Positions 27,001-36,885 of a stretch of DNA of 64,000 nucleotides are shown piece by piece (position 1 is the stretch's first letter; each line of letters opens with the position of its first letter). The translations under genes and the position numbers were made by a program. The stretch comes from Ischnura elegans. Taxonomy: Eukaryota > Arthropoda > Insecta > Odonata > Coenagrionidae. Under the pieces are notes generated by a model. The model had not been told where the DNA came from and did not search any database. It saw only the letters and a list, made by a program, of their open reading frames with translations. The DNA is taken from NCBI RefSeq assembly GCF_921293095.1, contig NC_060246.1:13348001-13412000 (forward strand), in the 5' to 3' direction.

Positions 27001-29837
27001 TTACCATAAAGGAGACTTGCAATAAGTTGGACTATATTAAGCGAAATATGGACCGCAGGCATCCAAAAATTCGTAACATGAAAGGGTGTTTATATCGAGC
27101 ATAAAAAGCATGTGGTTAAAAGGCTCGGCGAATCTTCGCAATTAATTCATGGGTGTCTTTAACCATGAATAGCGCGCATCTAACTTTTTTTACGAATTGT
27201 CGTAGAAAAAGGCGTATATCATGCGTGATATTAAGGTAAATTCTATTTTAACATTATATATAGGAGATTGCAATCTTCAAATCCATCTCTCCCTTTGATC
27301 GAATAAAAAAAATCAAGATACGAATTGAAAGATTCGAGTCTTTATGCCACTTCCACCGTTTAAATCTTTAGAATAAAAAATATCAAATAACTCGGAACTT
27401 TTAAATAAATGCACATACTAATTAGGAAATATTAGCTACGTTAAGAGATCATTGTAAAGATAAATATATTTTTCTCTATCATCATTAACTTCATATGGAG
27501 GATTCAAGAAATTTGAGGGATTAGAGAGATTAAAAAACAACAGAACATTTGGCTTTGGACACGAAAAACTTAGAACCCATTCCACTCCAAGCCGTAGTTT
27601 AACGTTATCTGAAATATTTCACAAAACATGTATTCAGTACGGCTAATAATACTTTTGCGTCATCATCATCACTGGTCAACAATCCTAGGATTGGTTTGAC
27701 GCAGCTCTACACTCAGTTCTCTTATCAGCTAATCTTTTCACACCTACGTAATTCTTCTCTTTCACATCTCTCTTTACTTGTTCCATATATTTTGTCCGTG
27801 GTCTTCCTTTTCCATTCTTGCCTTCCACTTGCCCTTCGACGATTGTCTTCATCAGGCCATCATGTCTCAAGATGTGGCCTATAAGGTTGTTCCGTCTTCT
27901 TATTAAGGTTTTCATGAGGCTTCTCTTCTCTCCTACCCTTCTTAGCACTTCCTCGTTACTAACTCGGTCGATCCATTTGATTTTCATCATTCTTCTGTAG
28001 CACCACATTTCAAAGGCCTCTATCCTTGCTTTCTCCGCTGCGGTCATTGTCCATGCCTCACTTCCGTATAGGAGCATACTCCAGATGTAGGTTCTTATGA
28101 ATTGTTTCTTTACTTCCGTATTTAAGTTTCCCGCTGTAAGCAGGTCTCTCTTTTGGTGGAATGCTCTCTTCGCCTGGGCTATTCTGCTGATAATTTCTTT
28201 CTTGCTTCTCCCGTCACTAGTTATCTTGCTTCCCAAATAACAGAATTCATCCCCCTCTATCAGTTTTTGCCTCCCTATTTTAATGTTGGTCTTGACTTCT
28301 TCTCTTCTGCTGCATACTAAGATCTTGGTTTTCATCGTGCTTATTTTCAGTTGATATCTACTCATTACCCTACCCATATTAGCCAGAATATTTTTCAAAT
28401 CCTTCTCTGTTTCTGCTATAACGGCTATGTCATCGGCAAATCTTAGCATGCTAATTTTTTCTCCATGGATATTCACTCCCAATTCCTTTTCTTTGATTTC
28501 ATTAATGGCTTTCTCAATGTAAACGTTGAAAATTACGGGTGACAATGTACAGCCTCGTCGCACTCCTTTCTTAATTCTTGCTTCTTCACAGCTGGGCCCT
28601 GATTTTATCACGGCTACTTGGTTTTTGTATAAACTGTGGATGATTCTTCTTTCATTATAAAGAACCCCAATTTCCTTTAGGATTCCAAGCATTTTGCTCC
28701 AATCCACGTTGTCAAATGCTTTCTCTAAGTCCACAAACGCAACGAATGTTGGCTTGTTCTTTTCCATTCTCTTCTCTATGAGCAGTCTTAGGGCCAATAT
28801 TGCTTCCCTTGTGCCTTTGTTTTTTCTGAATCCAAATTGGTCCTCATCCAAGTACTCTTCTGCCTTTCGTTCTATCCTTCTATAGATGATCCTTGTCAGT
28901 ATCTTTGACGCATGTGTAGTAAGGCTTATGGTCCTAAAATCTTTGCACTTCTCCGCTCTTTTCTTCTTAGGAATAGGGATTATAATGTTCCTCTCGAAAT
29001 CCTTTGGTGTACAAAATGACTCCATGGATATAAGGTACTTTGACGAAGTCACGTCTATTATGGTAAAATATATTTATTATTATAAAATTCATAATGCTAT
29101 CATGGAAACGATCATGAGATAATACTTCATTGCATTAGAGACAGCTTCTCTGTTGCAACTGAAGTGATTTTATAAAAAGCCACAACGTAAAATATTTGCG
29201 GACGTTCTCACCTCTTTACCATCTAAATTTTTATTACTTAGACAGAGAATCAAAATGGCTTAACTATTATTAGATAATGCGCAGTAAAAAAAATCAGACG
29301 AAAGAGAGAACCCCGCACCAAAAAACAGCGTGAAATTGTATTATCTCGAATATTACGTGAAAAGATATAATTTCACGAATGTTGATTTGAAAACCCCACA
29401 GTTTTTACATTTTTACACTTGTAGTATTGATATGGCAAAAAATACATTGAATAAAAAAACAACCAGGGATCAATGAAAACTCCGTGGTTTAAATAATTAA
29501 CTCAGATGGAATGTTTTTGTGTTACATGATGTTTTTAATAATAATCTGGATGCTGTTCTTTATGCCTAACCAAAATAGAAAAAACTAGCGAGCATAAGAC
29601 TTATCGGGGTTAATCATTTTTGGAAGCGTAGAAATGGGCGCGTGCAATAGAAGGATCTAGGAAGAGGCGATCCGATGTCATCCACTCAGCTTACCTGCGT
29701 GAGAATGCAGACTCGCACTGGGTGCACCTATACTTCCGGTCTCCCGTGTGCAGCTTGATGTGTCGGTCTCGACTACGCTTGTGTTTGAAGAGCCGACTGC
29801 AGAACTCGCATCGGAAAGGCATCTGGTCGCTGTGAGT
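18702..29837 (-). CDS. Oaz: Oaz/ZNF423/ZNF521-type zinc-finger gene, last five exons
   Basis: Nuclear multi-C2H2 zinc-finger regulator of the ZNF423/ZNF521 family. Vertebrate members bind EBF (O/E) factors and Smad proteins and act in BMP response and cell-fate decisions; Drosophila Oaz acts in posterior spiracle development. Exons 29695-29837, 25670-25994, 24840-25071, 22339-23690 and 18702-21005 join in phase into 4,356 nt (1,451 residues plus stop) with about 22 finger modules. Orthology rests on strings shared in order with ZNF423: [67 protein letters not shown] and [11 protein letters not shown]. Human ZNF423 is about 1,284 residues; this one is longer because of Pro/Ser/Ala/Gly linkers and a C-terminal tail. 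The N-terminal fingers, and the start, are missing. Confidence 0.93.
21064..21171. repeat. Long imperfect hairpin (miniature inverted-repeat element)
   Basis: Arms 21064-21115 and 21121-21171 are inverse complements at roughly 90 percent around a 5-base centre; both contain agatcgtagcacttt. Probably a foldback miniature transposon. On transcription it would make an extended RNA hairpin inside Oaz pre-mRNA. Confidence 0.75.
21408..21465. repeat. Perfect 58-bp palindrome
   Basis: cattgaatcaagaatacaaa... reads identically on both strands for 29 bp each side of the centre gag|ctc (21436/21437), with no spacer and no mismatch. Confidence 0.9.
22339..23690 (-). CDS. Oaz: Oaz exon, low-complexity linkers and five finger modules
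   Basis: Acceptor TGTCTTTTTTTCAG; begins by completing Gly, then [15 protein letters not shown]. Fingers in order: [87 protein letters not shown]; and [15 protein letters not shown], completed by VHFAVKH in the last exon. Between fingers 1 and 2 lies a Pro/Ala/His-rich stretch with RPTDLSKKS, a consensus CtBP-binding motif. Donor ATTCAG|GTGAGG, phase 0. Coding GC is very high. Large open frames on the opposite strand are composition shadows. Confidence 0.93.
23691..24839 (-). other. Oaz intron
   Basis: 1,149 bp GT-AG intron, AT-rich. The word ttatttggatgtattgtta recurs with variation at 24361-24445, a small degenerate tandem repeat. Nothing else recognised. Confidence 0.6.
24840..25071 (-). 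CDS. Oaz: Oaz exon, finger CIYCTKDSF
   Basis: Acceptor GTGCTCATTCAG; translation [12 protein letters not shown], a Pro/Arg/Ser-rich linker, then the finger [19 protein letters not shown]...HVQAMHG. Donor CACG|GTAAGA, phase 1. The 77 codons correspond to a region of ZNF423 where several more fingers occur, so either fingers were lost in this lineage or an intervening exon has been missed; the splice phases on both sides agree with direct joining. Confidence 0.88.
25298..25562. mobile_element. hAT-type miniature element in Oaz intron
   Basis: Ends cagtggcgtagccagg and cctggctgcgccactg are inverted repeats with one mismatch. 265 bp, internal G and C runs. Flanking 8-mers do not match, so the duplication has decayed. 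Located in the 598-bp intron between Oaz exons at 25071 and 25670. Confidence 0.72.
25670..25994 (-). CDS. Oaz: Oaz exon, fingers around SDHLKIH
   Basis: Acceptor CTCTCTTTCCAG; one base completes the Ser codon, then [18 protein letters not shown]. Contains the end of one finger, a full finger ([22 protein letters not shown]), a Gly/Pro/Ser/Thr-rich linker of about 45 residues, and a finger [15 protein letters not shown] that is completed by AHMALHH in the next exon. Donor CTGCAG|GTGAGC, phase 0. A naive ORF reads 24 codons past the donor. The linker replaces the short KK-rich spacer of the vertebrate protein. Confidence 0.92.
26030..26490. mobile_element. Probable hAT-type element, right end diverged
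   Basis: Left end cattggcgtagccaggaggg matches the family at 25298. A C-rich stretch at 26454-26485 is the likely right end but its terminus is decayed. Starts only 36 bp from an Oaz exon acceptor. Confidence 0.5.
26491..27659 (-). other. Oaz intron, AT-rich
   Basis: Part of the intron between exons 25994 and 29695. No feature recognised. Confidence 0.5.
27660..29056 (-). mobile_element. Non-LTR retrotransposon (LINE), 5'-truncated
   Basis: Same strand as Oaz, inside the intron between its exons at 25994 and 29695. Open reading of 455 codons (27685-29052) plus a 3' tail of TGATGATGATGA ending near 27660. The GAT-type tail and the protein carboxy end RAASNQS are typical of RTE/Jockey-group insect LINEs. 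No 5' endonuclease domain, so an ordinary truncated copy. Confidence 0.85.
27685..29052 (-). CDS. LINE reverse transcriptase fragment
   Basis: Reverse transcriptase for target-primed integration of a non-LTR element. Visible motifs in order: NIIIPIPKK (fingers), [11 protein letters not shown], the catalytic block [15 protein letters not shown] (first Asp), [27 protein letters not shown] (catalytic FADD), [10 protein letters not shown], and a C-terminal [11 protein letters not shown] region. No frame break from the start to the stop, so the copy is young or has been kept open. The upstream apurinic-type endonuclease and any ORF1 are absent; inability to mobilise alone is inferred. The first codons before PKDFER do not look like LINE protein. 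Confidence 0.9.
   Translation of the reverse strand: MTSSKYLISMESFCTPKDFERNIIIPIPKKKRAEKCKDFRTISLTTHASKILTRIIYRRIERKAEEYLDEDQFGFRKNKGTREAILALRLLIEKRMEKNKPTFVAFVDLEKAFDNVDWSKMLGILKEIGVLYNERRIIHSLYKNQVAVIKSGPSCEEARIKKGVRRGCTLSPVIFNVYIEKAINEIKEKELGVNIHGEKISMLRFADDIAVIAETEKDLKNILANMGRVMSRYQLKISTMKTKILVCSRREEVKTNIKIGRQKLIEGDEFCYLGSKITSDGRSKKEIISRIAQAKRAFHQKRDLLTAGNLNTEVKKQFIRTYIWSMLLYGSEAWTMTAAEKARIEAFEMWCYRRMMKIKWIDRVSNEEVLRRVGEKRSLMKTLIRRRNNLIGHILRHDGLMKTIVEGQVEGKNGKGRPRTKYMEQVKRDVKEKNYVGVKRLADKRTECRAASNQS
29695..29837 (-). CDS. Oaz: Oaz exon with fingers of the N-terminal DNA-binding cluster
   Basis: Found below ORF-track length by its conservation. Acceptor ATTTTTTCGCAG, phase 0; translation [19 protein letters not shown] and onward through [20 protein letters not shown] to CESAFSR; donor ACGCAG|GTAAGC, phase 2. 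One complete C2H2 finger and the first half of the next, which finishes in exon 25670-25994 (SDHLKIH). The finger is almost residue-for-residue that of vertebrate ZNF423. An upstream exon ending in a KRHEQ-like finger tail must exist but was not found between 29838 and 64000. Confidence 0.93.
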
Positions 29838-30030
29838 CTGCGAAAAAATCATCGGAGAATTCGATTAGATTCACACCGACATGCACAATGCCGAAACAAT
29901 CGCTATACTACAATTTCAATAAAAAAATAAGTCGATGGCATTGAAAATGGCGGTGAGTTACCAAATTTGACAAGTGAAAAGGCATTCAAAAACTCGCCAA
30001 CCCGAAAAGAATCTGATGATATATTTCAAG

Positions 30031-30471
30031 TGGGGATGGACGAATCCAGGATATTTGATTTTCGGAGCCGGATCTTTCGGATCGGATATTTTCGGATCCA
30101 AATGCATTTTCAAATTCCTGACGCTGAGATTCCCCCGATGATTGTTCAATCTCTTGGGAAGAGTCCAGTCTATATGCCAGTCGTATTTTGCCTTTTTTAT
30201 TTTCCACGGCTGAAATTCTCCAACGTAACCTCTGCTAGAGCTTTCAAACAAAACGGTTCATGAGAAGGACAAGAATCGTATGCGACGGCGCATTCCAAGA
30301 GAGAATCGGAACTCTTTCCACCCTTATGTTGGGGCGTTGCATTCACTGAATCTATTATTTAAAATTTCGGATACAGATCCGATGTCTTCCACGACTTTGG
30401 ATCCGATGTATCCGATTAAGGGCAATATCCGCGGATATTTGGATCCGAGGTATCCGATCCGACCATCACTA
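30031..30471. mobile_element. Probable hAT-type element rich in GGATCC-like words
   Basis: Ends gtggggatggacgaatcc and ggatccgaccatcac-type inverse, flanked by atttcaag (30023-30030) and atttcaaa (30472-30479), one mismatch. Interior repeats the word cggatccgat many times on both strands. No coding frame. Confidence 0.6.
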
Positions 30472-31969
30472 ATTTCAAATTATGGATACGGTTAGATAGA
30501 TTGCTAAGGATACAGTTGCCATGGGTGCCAAAAGTAAAAGCAAAAAGCACCAAAAATTACTTACAACAATTTTTTCCTGAGCCCTCCTAATCAGTCAGTG
30601 AGTTAGTCGATGGAAAGTGGAACGGAATGAAAAAATAGAGAGAATGGACGAACAGAGGGGAATTTTTAACAATTGTGACCTCATACACAGAGACCGATGC
30701 GCGCGCTATCTACATTGGATTTTCTCAGGGATTTCATTCATGAACCTCGAAGCTGGGCCACTCAGTCATCCAGCGAAGACGTCTCGTCCATTCACGCATC
30801 TGGAGGGTTCCACTCCAAATCCTGGCGACGCCCTATGTCTACTCAGCCTAGTTATGCAATTTTATTGATGCTCGACAACAAATTCTTTCAAGATGTTATG
30901 CAACGCGAAAAGACGACTGAATTCGATAAATTAAAACGTTGTCGGCTCGTTTGACCCCGGTTGTAATCCATTCGTTTATCGCGCGCTAGAACACAAGAGA
31001 GGTCCATAAATCTATCACTGTGGGACATGAACTTTATTTTATCCCGCTGACCTCATCTAAAAGCTGGTTCTGCGCGATTCCCACGGTGTCAAAAGGGAAC
31101 TCAAGCACCATTCACCTTTCTAAAAAGTCTCAGTATATCGTATATCTATTACGATATAATCCCTAACTCGCTTTTAAAAAATAAATAAAAATATTTTTAT
31201 TTATTTTTTTTATCGCATACATTGGACTAGGACGGGTTTGAATTAAGTTTTGGGCTCAAGAAATCCGTGCCGCAATATTTCACTGCATGTTATAATTATG
31301 TCTTTCTCCACCTCTCATTATCTCCGCCCTGTCTCTAAATTTTCCAATGCGGTATATTTTCAAAATCATTTGAAATATCCCTCTCACAAATCACCATGCA
31401 GACATAATGGTAACTCTAAAGATATACAGGCTGCCGAAAAGACCTCTTAACTCTAATATATCGTCTAATAAAAATGAGGCGAACCGAAATGCACAAAGGA
31501 AAAGATCTCAAGAGATAAACATGAAGTGGCAGAGATTGCTGACAGCTATCAGATGCAGGTACTACATACTCGCCTTTGAATTATATCCAGACTTAGCAAT
31601 CTACATAAAAAAGCACTAACTGGCCTTATTATTTTCATAAACCACTATTCAATGGAGATCGTGATGGCTTAATAATGTATAACGTGCTTCATTCACCGAT
31701 AGCATAAGACGTGATTTCAAATAGTGCGGCAGATTGAGGGAGTAACTACCACTTTGACAATTAGGAATTCATGTGGTATATTTCAAATCAGCCGCGCGAA
31801 CGACATGAGGTCAATTAGACGTGACTGATAATATCTGCTAATAATAGTCATCGGCACATGGAAACTCCTTTTACGGCCGTCAGCAAATCAGCGCAAAATT
31901 AATGGTATTATTTCCTTCTCGTGTAACACAGGGCACACACATTAATAAATATTTGATGCATTCCTGGTG

Positions 31970-32250
31970 AATAGATTGCGTGAAGATTTCTCGGGATGGC
32001 CTCCGGGTAAGGAATTCCATTACTGGCGACGTTTCGATGTCCAACTCGGCCATCATCCCCAGGGCTATGAGAGTCGAGTGAGAATTTTGACCTCCTTATT
32101 ACTGAGAAGTGACGGAGTGACTGAATGCAAGCAGATCAAATTTATCACTCGACTATCAATAGCCCCGACATGAGGACGATGGCCGAGTCGGTCATCGAAA
32201 CGTCGGCAGTAATGCAATTCCTGACCCGAAATCTTTACGTGGTGCACATG
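31970..32250. mobile_element. Palindromic Penelope-type terminal-repeat pair
   Basis: Two arms in inverted orientation: 31976-32095 with gaattccattactggcgacg and tttcgatgtccaactcggcc, and 32150-32245 whose inverse complement carries the same order of words with about 80 percent identity. The shared words (GACGTTTCGA, ACTCGGCCATC) match the terminal region of the Penelope-like element at 37368-38559. The centre (32096-32149) is unrelated. No protein. Confidence 0.65.
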
Positions 32251-32279
32251 CTGATGAAACAGGTTTCGTGAATACAGAA

Positions 32280-32800
32280 TTCATGGAAAAAAAAGAGTTG
32301 GCCGTGGGACACCGTGTGAGGTGTGTACGTAGAGAGAGAGGAAAAGAGAGAAAGAGACAGAGACACTTAGGCGCTCACACAATTGCAAGAAGCCGAAAGA
32401 GGAGGTTGAGGGGGGTAGAGGGGGGTTGAGGGGGAGTCGGCGAGTACTTTTGATCTTTTAGCCGCGGAGGTGCAGGTGGGCGACGGGGGAGTGAGAGAGG
32501 GGGAGTATGTGAGCGTGCTTGCAAATGCGTTTGGCCGAGTGCACTAGCGGTCCAAGGGTGTCGCGACCTCTCTCAACCCCTCCCCCACCCCCTAAAATGC
32601 AGGTAGCAGAAAAAGTGAAGAGCGGAACGAGTAGCGAGGATTTCAGGAGAGATAAGGAAGGCCCTGCTGGGAGGGAAGGCATCGCGGTCTCCATCTACGC
32701 CACTGCTGCTAGGGCACCGCGAGGGAAACCCAATCCCCGCCACCCAAACATGGCAGCTCCTGCTCCCCTGCGGCATCCTTAATTGCGAGTTCAATGGCTG
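32280..32800. other. G-rich island 1
   Basis: Purine-rich (ga)n-like tract, then ggggg runs at 32411-32440 and a GC-rich block to 32780. Open frames here (32519-32782 plus, 32458-32694 minus) look like composition effects. Confidence 0.5.
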
Positions 32801-32889
32801 GGTGACCCAGAGTGCGTCAACCAATCTGAGTGAATCATACGCATCTTAACTTTGTAAATTTTTCGTATTATTAATATTTATTTTATTAA

Positions 32890-33111
32890 CCCTTTATAAT
32901 CCAGAGCTGCTAAAGGGAGAAATCAAATTTCAAGATTTTTCCTTTTGAAACCTTGAAAATTTTGCACTCAATCATAATTATCGAGGCAGATCAACATTTC
33001 ATCATTAAAATCTACACCATAAAATAATACGTAGTTCAGGTATTTTCTAAATAGAGCTAACAATTTATACGTTTTTGATGTTGCTTTGAAGCAACATTGG
33101 GTTATAATGGG
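32890..33111. mobile_element. piggyBac-type miniature element
   Basis: TTAA at both ends (32886-32889, 33112-33115) with inverted termini ccctttataatcca and ttgggttataatggg (two mismatches). 222 bp, no transposase. Confidence 0.7.
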
Positions 33112-33179
33112 TTAAACTTATATGTGAGGGGTTTGAATCCGGGGATTGTTTCACGTCTGCGGCATTACTTTGTGTAAAC

Positions 33180-33420
33180 TCTCATACACCCTCATAGACT
33201 ACTTGATTCAAAAGTGAAAATAATGAAGAATCTAAAAATTCGACGCCAGATTCCTCTCTGCATTGAATCCAAAAGAACACGATCAGTGATGTCAGAAGTC
33301 TTTGAAAAAAGGATAAAATTTTATCTCTTAATTCTGAAACCAACGTAACTTTGTAAATTTTATATATCATTAATTTTAGTATCTAAATTATATGTGAGGG
33401 ATTTAAATCCATGGATCGAT
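33180..33420. repeat. Diverged duplication, unit A copy 1
   Basis: gattcaaaagtgaaaataat ... attcctctctgcattgaatc ... tatatgtgagggatttaaat recurs in the same order at 34498-34690. A shorter version of the tatatgtgagggg motif also precedes it at 33119. Confidence 0.65.
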
Positions 33421-33744
33421 CCACGTCGGCAGCATTACTCTATGAAAACTCGAAAATTGGTGAAGAAAATCCACTCTATGCAGTCCACAAAGAAACCTTC
33501 ATTTCCAACTAAGGTTTCCACCCGGATACGCCAAGTTACCTTGGTAATGACATGAGAGAGTCGAAACCGGAGAATAACGAGTCGGTGTGGAACGTACCAA
33601 GTAACTTTTATTTTCTTCATCTGGGAATCTTTGCCCGTTTCCTTCTGGATCAAAGTGAACGACAAATGAACCAGAGTGAGAGGTGTTGAGTGAAAATTTG
33701 TCCCTAAGTTTCCTGGATATCAGACAAATACTTGTACCACTTAT

Positions 33745-33935
33745 TTTTTATCAGAGCGCGACCCGCGTTTCAACGAATTATCATCATCTTCAGGCGCAAA
33801 TATTTGAATTATTTATTTTTTATTTTTTTTAAAGACCGAATTTCTAGCGCCTTGTTTGACGTCTTCTTCGATACGACAGCTTCGACGCCAATCTCGCCAG
33901 CATCTTCAGGTCGGAAGAATTTCAAACAACACGGT
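33745..33935. repeat. Penelope-type terminal-repeat relics
   Basis: Two short motifs with the same architecture on minus: CCTGAAGATGATGATAATTC then GTTGAAACGCGGG at 33766-33800, and CCTGAAGATGCTGGCGAGAT then TGGCGTCGAAGC near 33880-33915. Both look like parts of the elements at 32 and 37 kb. Confidence 0.5.
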
Positions 33936-34197
33936 GAATTCCCGAAAACATGAACGCATCCACTTCTCGCCGCGGAATCCTTCGTGAGAACCCACGGAAA
34001 AATTCCTTTTTTAACACCAGTCTCCGGGCTTTTAAATTACTAGTCACATTTAGATGATCGACATGCAATGTCAGGCTCAGTGGTTCTGAACTATCCGGGG
34101 AGAGTGCAAATATTCCCTCAGCTCTTCTTATTGCACCCAAGTTAAGCAATGAAATTGCGCCTCCAGTCATCGGAGGCGTTCTTGGTAGCGGAGCTAC

Positions 34198-34410
34198 ATT
34201 AAAATAATGTACTTGATTTATCAAATCGGCAGCCACTCGTGATCAACGAAGTACTTATACAATAATTAATTATTGGTGATATAGAGCGAATAAGAGAAGA
34301 AGTAACTAGTGAACAAAAAACCGATTCAAAGTTTCGTCACCGTTATTAGCGAAAATGGTACTTTAACAGGAATAAAAACTAAATTACCACTTTTTATATG
34401 GATTTGAAAA
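34198..34410. repeat. Tandem duplication, unit B copy 1
   Basis: ttaaaataatgtacttgatt through gatatagagcgaataagaga and aatggtactttaacaggaat matches 34798-35018 in order with many point differences. Confidence 0.7.
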
Positions 34411-34497
34411 GTCATCAAAGTGTTCCACGAAATTAATGCCAGGATCCGTTTCTTTTGAGGTGGACACATTGGATTTGCTGTGTACCATGATAAACTA

Positions 34498-34690
34498 TCT
34501 GATTCAAAAGTGATAATAACGATGATTCGAAAATGCGACGGTAGATTCCTCTCTACATTGAACCCAAATGGTCATGATCAGAAATGCCTTTTAAAATGCT
34601 TACAATCTCTTAAAACTGAAATGATATGGACTTCGTAAATTTTACGTATAGTTAATTATAATATTTCAATTATATGTGAGGGATTCAAAA
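34498..34690. repeat. Diverged duplication, unit A copy 2
   Basis: Second copy of the 33180-33420 sequence, about 75 percent similar by eye, 1.3 kb downstream and in direct orientation. Confidence 0.65.
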
Positions 34691-34797
34691 GGTTTTTAAA
34701 ATTTAATTACAGCATGAAGTAATAATTACACAAAGCCACGCCGCAAACTATTCACCTTAATGAAATTTAATGATATTGGACCAAATTTATTCCAGCC

Positions 34798-35018
34798 GCA
34801 TTAAAATAATCTTCTTGATTAATCAAATCTTTGGCCACTCGTACTAAACGAAATACTTTTACAATAATTGTTTTTGATGTAGAGCGAATAAAAGAAAAAT
34901 TAACTAGTGAACACAAACCGATGTAAAGTTTCGTCACTGCTATTAGCAAAAATGGTACTTTAACCAGAAAAAAAACAAAAATTACGCCTTTTTATACGGA
35001 CTTGAAAAGCCATTAAAT
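34798..35018. repeat. Tandem duplication, unit B copy 2
   Basis: Direct copy of 34198-34410, offset about 600 bp. Together with unit A it shows that the 33-35 kb segment grew by repeated local duplication. Confidence 0.7.
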
Positions 35019-35384
35019 AAAATTGCAACTAAGTAGCAAGCTATCAACGGACAAACCATCATTTAAGTTGATTAAAACTCAAGTCTAATTTGGACATAGA
35101 TGACTACAACGAACGGGAAAATCTAGAGACTCCCTCGCAACGAAAGAGAAAATTGCCATCTGGGAAGATGAGGGACAAAAAAGATATGCAACTGGGAAAA
35201 AAAAATAATTCGGATGTGAAAGCAATTAAAGATGAGCGGACTTTCCGTGGCATCGAAATAATAAGTCCTCCAATGGATATGGACACGGATCTAAAGAAGA
35301 AAAAAAAGAGGGAGATGGCCGCTCGATGGGCAGCAGTGAAGCTTGTTGACCTGTGGAGGTATGTCGGTGCAGCGGCGACTTAAG

Positions 35385-35520
35385 GGGGGATGTGGGGGGG
35401 GGGACTCCTTTGGGAGGGGGGACGGTGGATTCCATGAGATGTGACAAGAATGCACTTCAAAAGGAGAGGGGGGAGGAATGGTGGGAGGGGCTGGGGCAGT
35501 GGGAGGAGGAGGAGGAAAGC
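35385..35520 (+). other. G-rich island with quadruplex-type runs
   Basis: Runs of six or more G at 35384, 35394 and 35416 plus several ggagg tracts. Follows an open frame of 97 codons (35090-35383) that lacks an ATG. Confidence 0.5.
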
Positions 35521-36744
35521 AGAAAAAAGTTGAAGGTTGAGAAGCGAAGCAGAGTAGGTAGATACGACACAGAAGACGAAAATAGGCAGATAATATGTAA
35601 ACTTGGAATGAAAAGGGAAAATTCTTATTATCAGGAATATTACGACCAAATATACAAGAAACAAAAAGAAAAGTGCTCCAAATTTCACGAATAAGCAAGA
35701 AATACAGGCCAAAAATAAAGTTGTACCGATTCATAAGTGGTAGTAGGCAAAATGTTCTCGAAACCTAGATTTCACCAGCAGTAATTGGACTGGTGAGAAA
35801 AAAATCATTGATTAACCAAGGGTAATCCGGTTGGCTTATTATTTTTCAGTTAATTATGAATATGAGTGTGGCAAACTGGATAGGTAAACAAAAGGTTGTC
35901 CTAGTAATAAATTAAATTCTTCTTGGCGTATATTTCAGCAAATTGCGAGTTTCAGACCTCTCGTCATGCTTATATTCATGGAAATTTTTTTCAAACAAAA
36001 CTAGGGTGAGTTGGGAAAGTTTAAGATGCTAAATGCAATGAAAATTGCCAAGGAGGCTCTATTGCACGCCAACCTTATTGCCTTAGAGTACCAACCACCT
36101 TAGATATTCATCTTAGTCATTGTATTTAACAATAAAATGTCATAGAAAAGAATTTGTGAGAAGGTTTTAAAATTTTGGTGTTGGAACTGAACCACGATAG
36201 TAAAATGGTTTAGCGATGTGAAAAACGTCAGGAAAGTAAAAAATAAATAAAAACGCACAAAGAGCTTCACATGTTCTTTAAGAAAAGTCATTTTTTGTCA
36301 AATTCAACCAACTAGTAAGAATAAAGAACCAAAGCTTTGCCATAGGGTTTTTCACGAATCTCAGGCGAAACAATTTTTACGTATTAGAAGCTCGTTTCCC
36401 TTTCTTAGGATTCTTAAGATTTGAAACAAGCTTAACATTTCAGTATTCCATTAACCTCATTAGAGGAACTTGCATTCAGTTTTGGAATCTCATAAATGTA
36501 TTCATTTCTTTATAATTATGAAAAAAAGGCTGCCGGTTTGTATTCAGATTTCGTATTCCGCCGTAGTGCGAAATAAAAATAATAATAAGATTTCAAAAAC
36601 CCAAATACGGAACACTAAAACCGCTAGAGACCATCCAAATGAAAAAAACCTAACCCATGATATTTGCCGTAATATTACCTCGTCACAGTGCGTGATATTA
36701 CTTTGGGTTGTCTTTCAAATGCAAGAAGAGAAAAATGGGATGCA

Positions 36745-36885
36745 CAGATGACTGCTTGAGATCGTAGAAAATACTAAACGAAAGAGAAGTTATTTTGAGA
36801 CAGCGTAGCTCGCGTAGTGTTCAAAAGAAAGGAAATATATTAAAAAAACTTTACAAACTAGAATGAATGGCGGCACAGAATGGAA
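36745..36885. repeat. Dispersed duplication, copy 1
   Basis: actgcttgagatcgtagaaa ... tagctcgcgtagtg ... gaaaggaaatat ... actttacaaactagaatgaa is found again at 39905-40045. Confidence 0.7.

Noticed and set aside
35090..35383. 97-codon plus frame rich in Lys, Arg and Asp
   Set aside because: Begins at TTG rather than ATG, no upstream exon signals, and no family.
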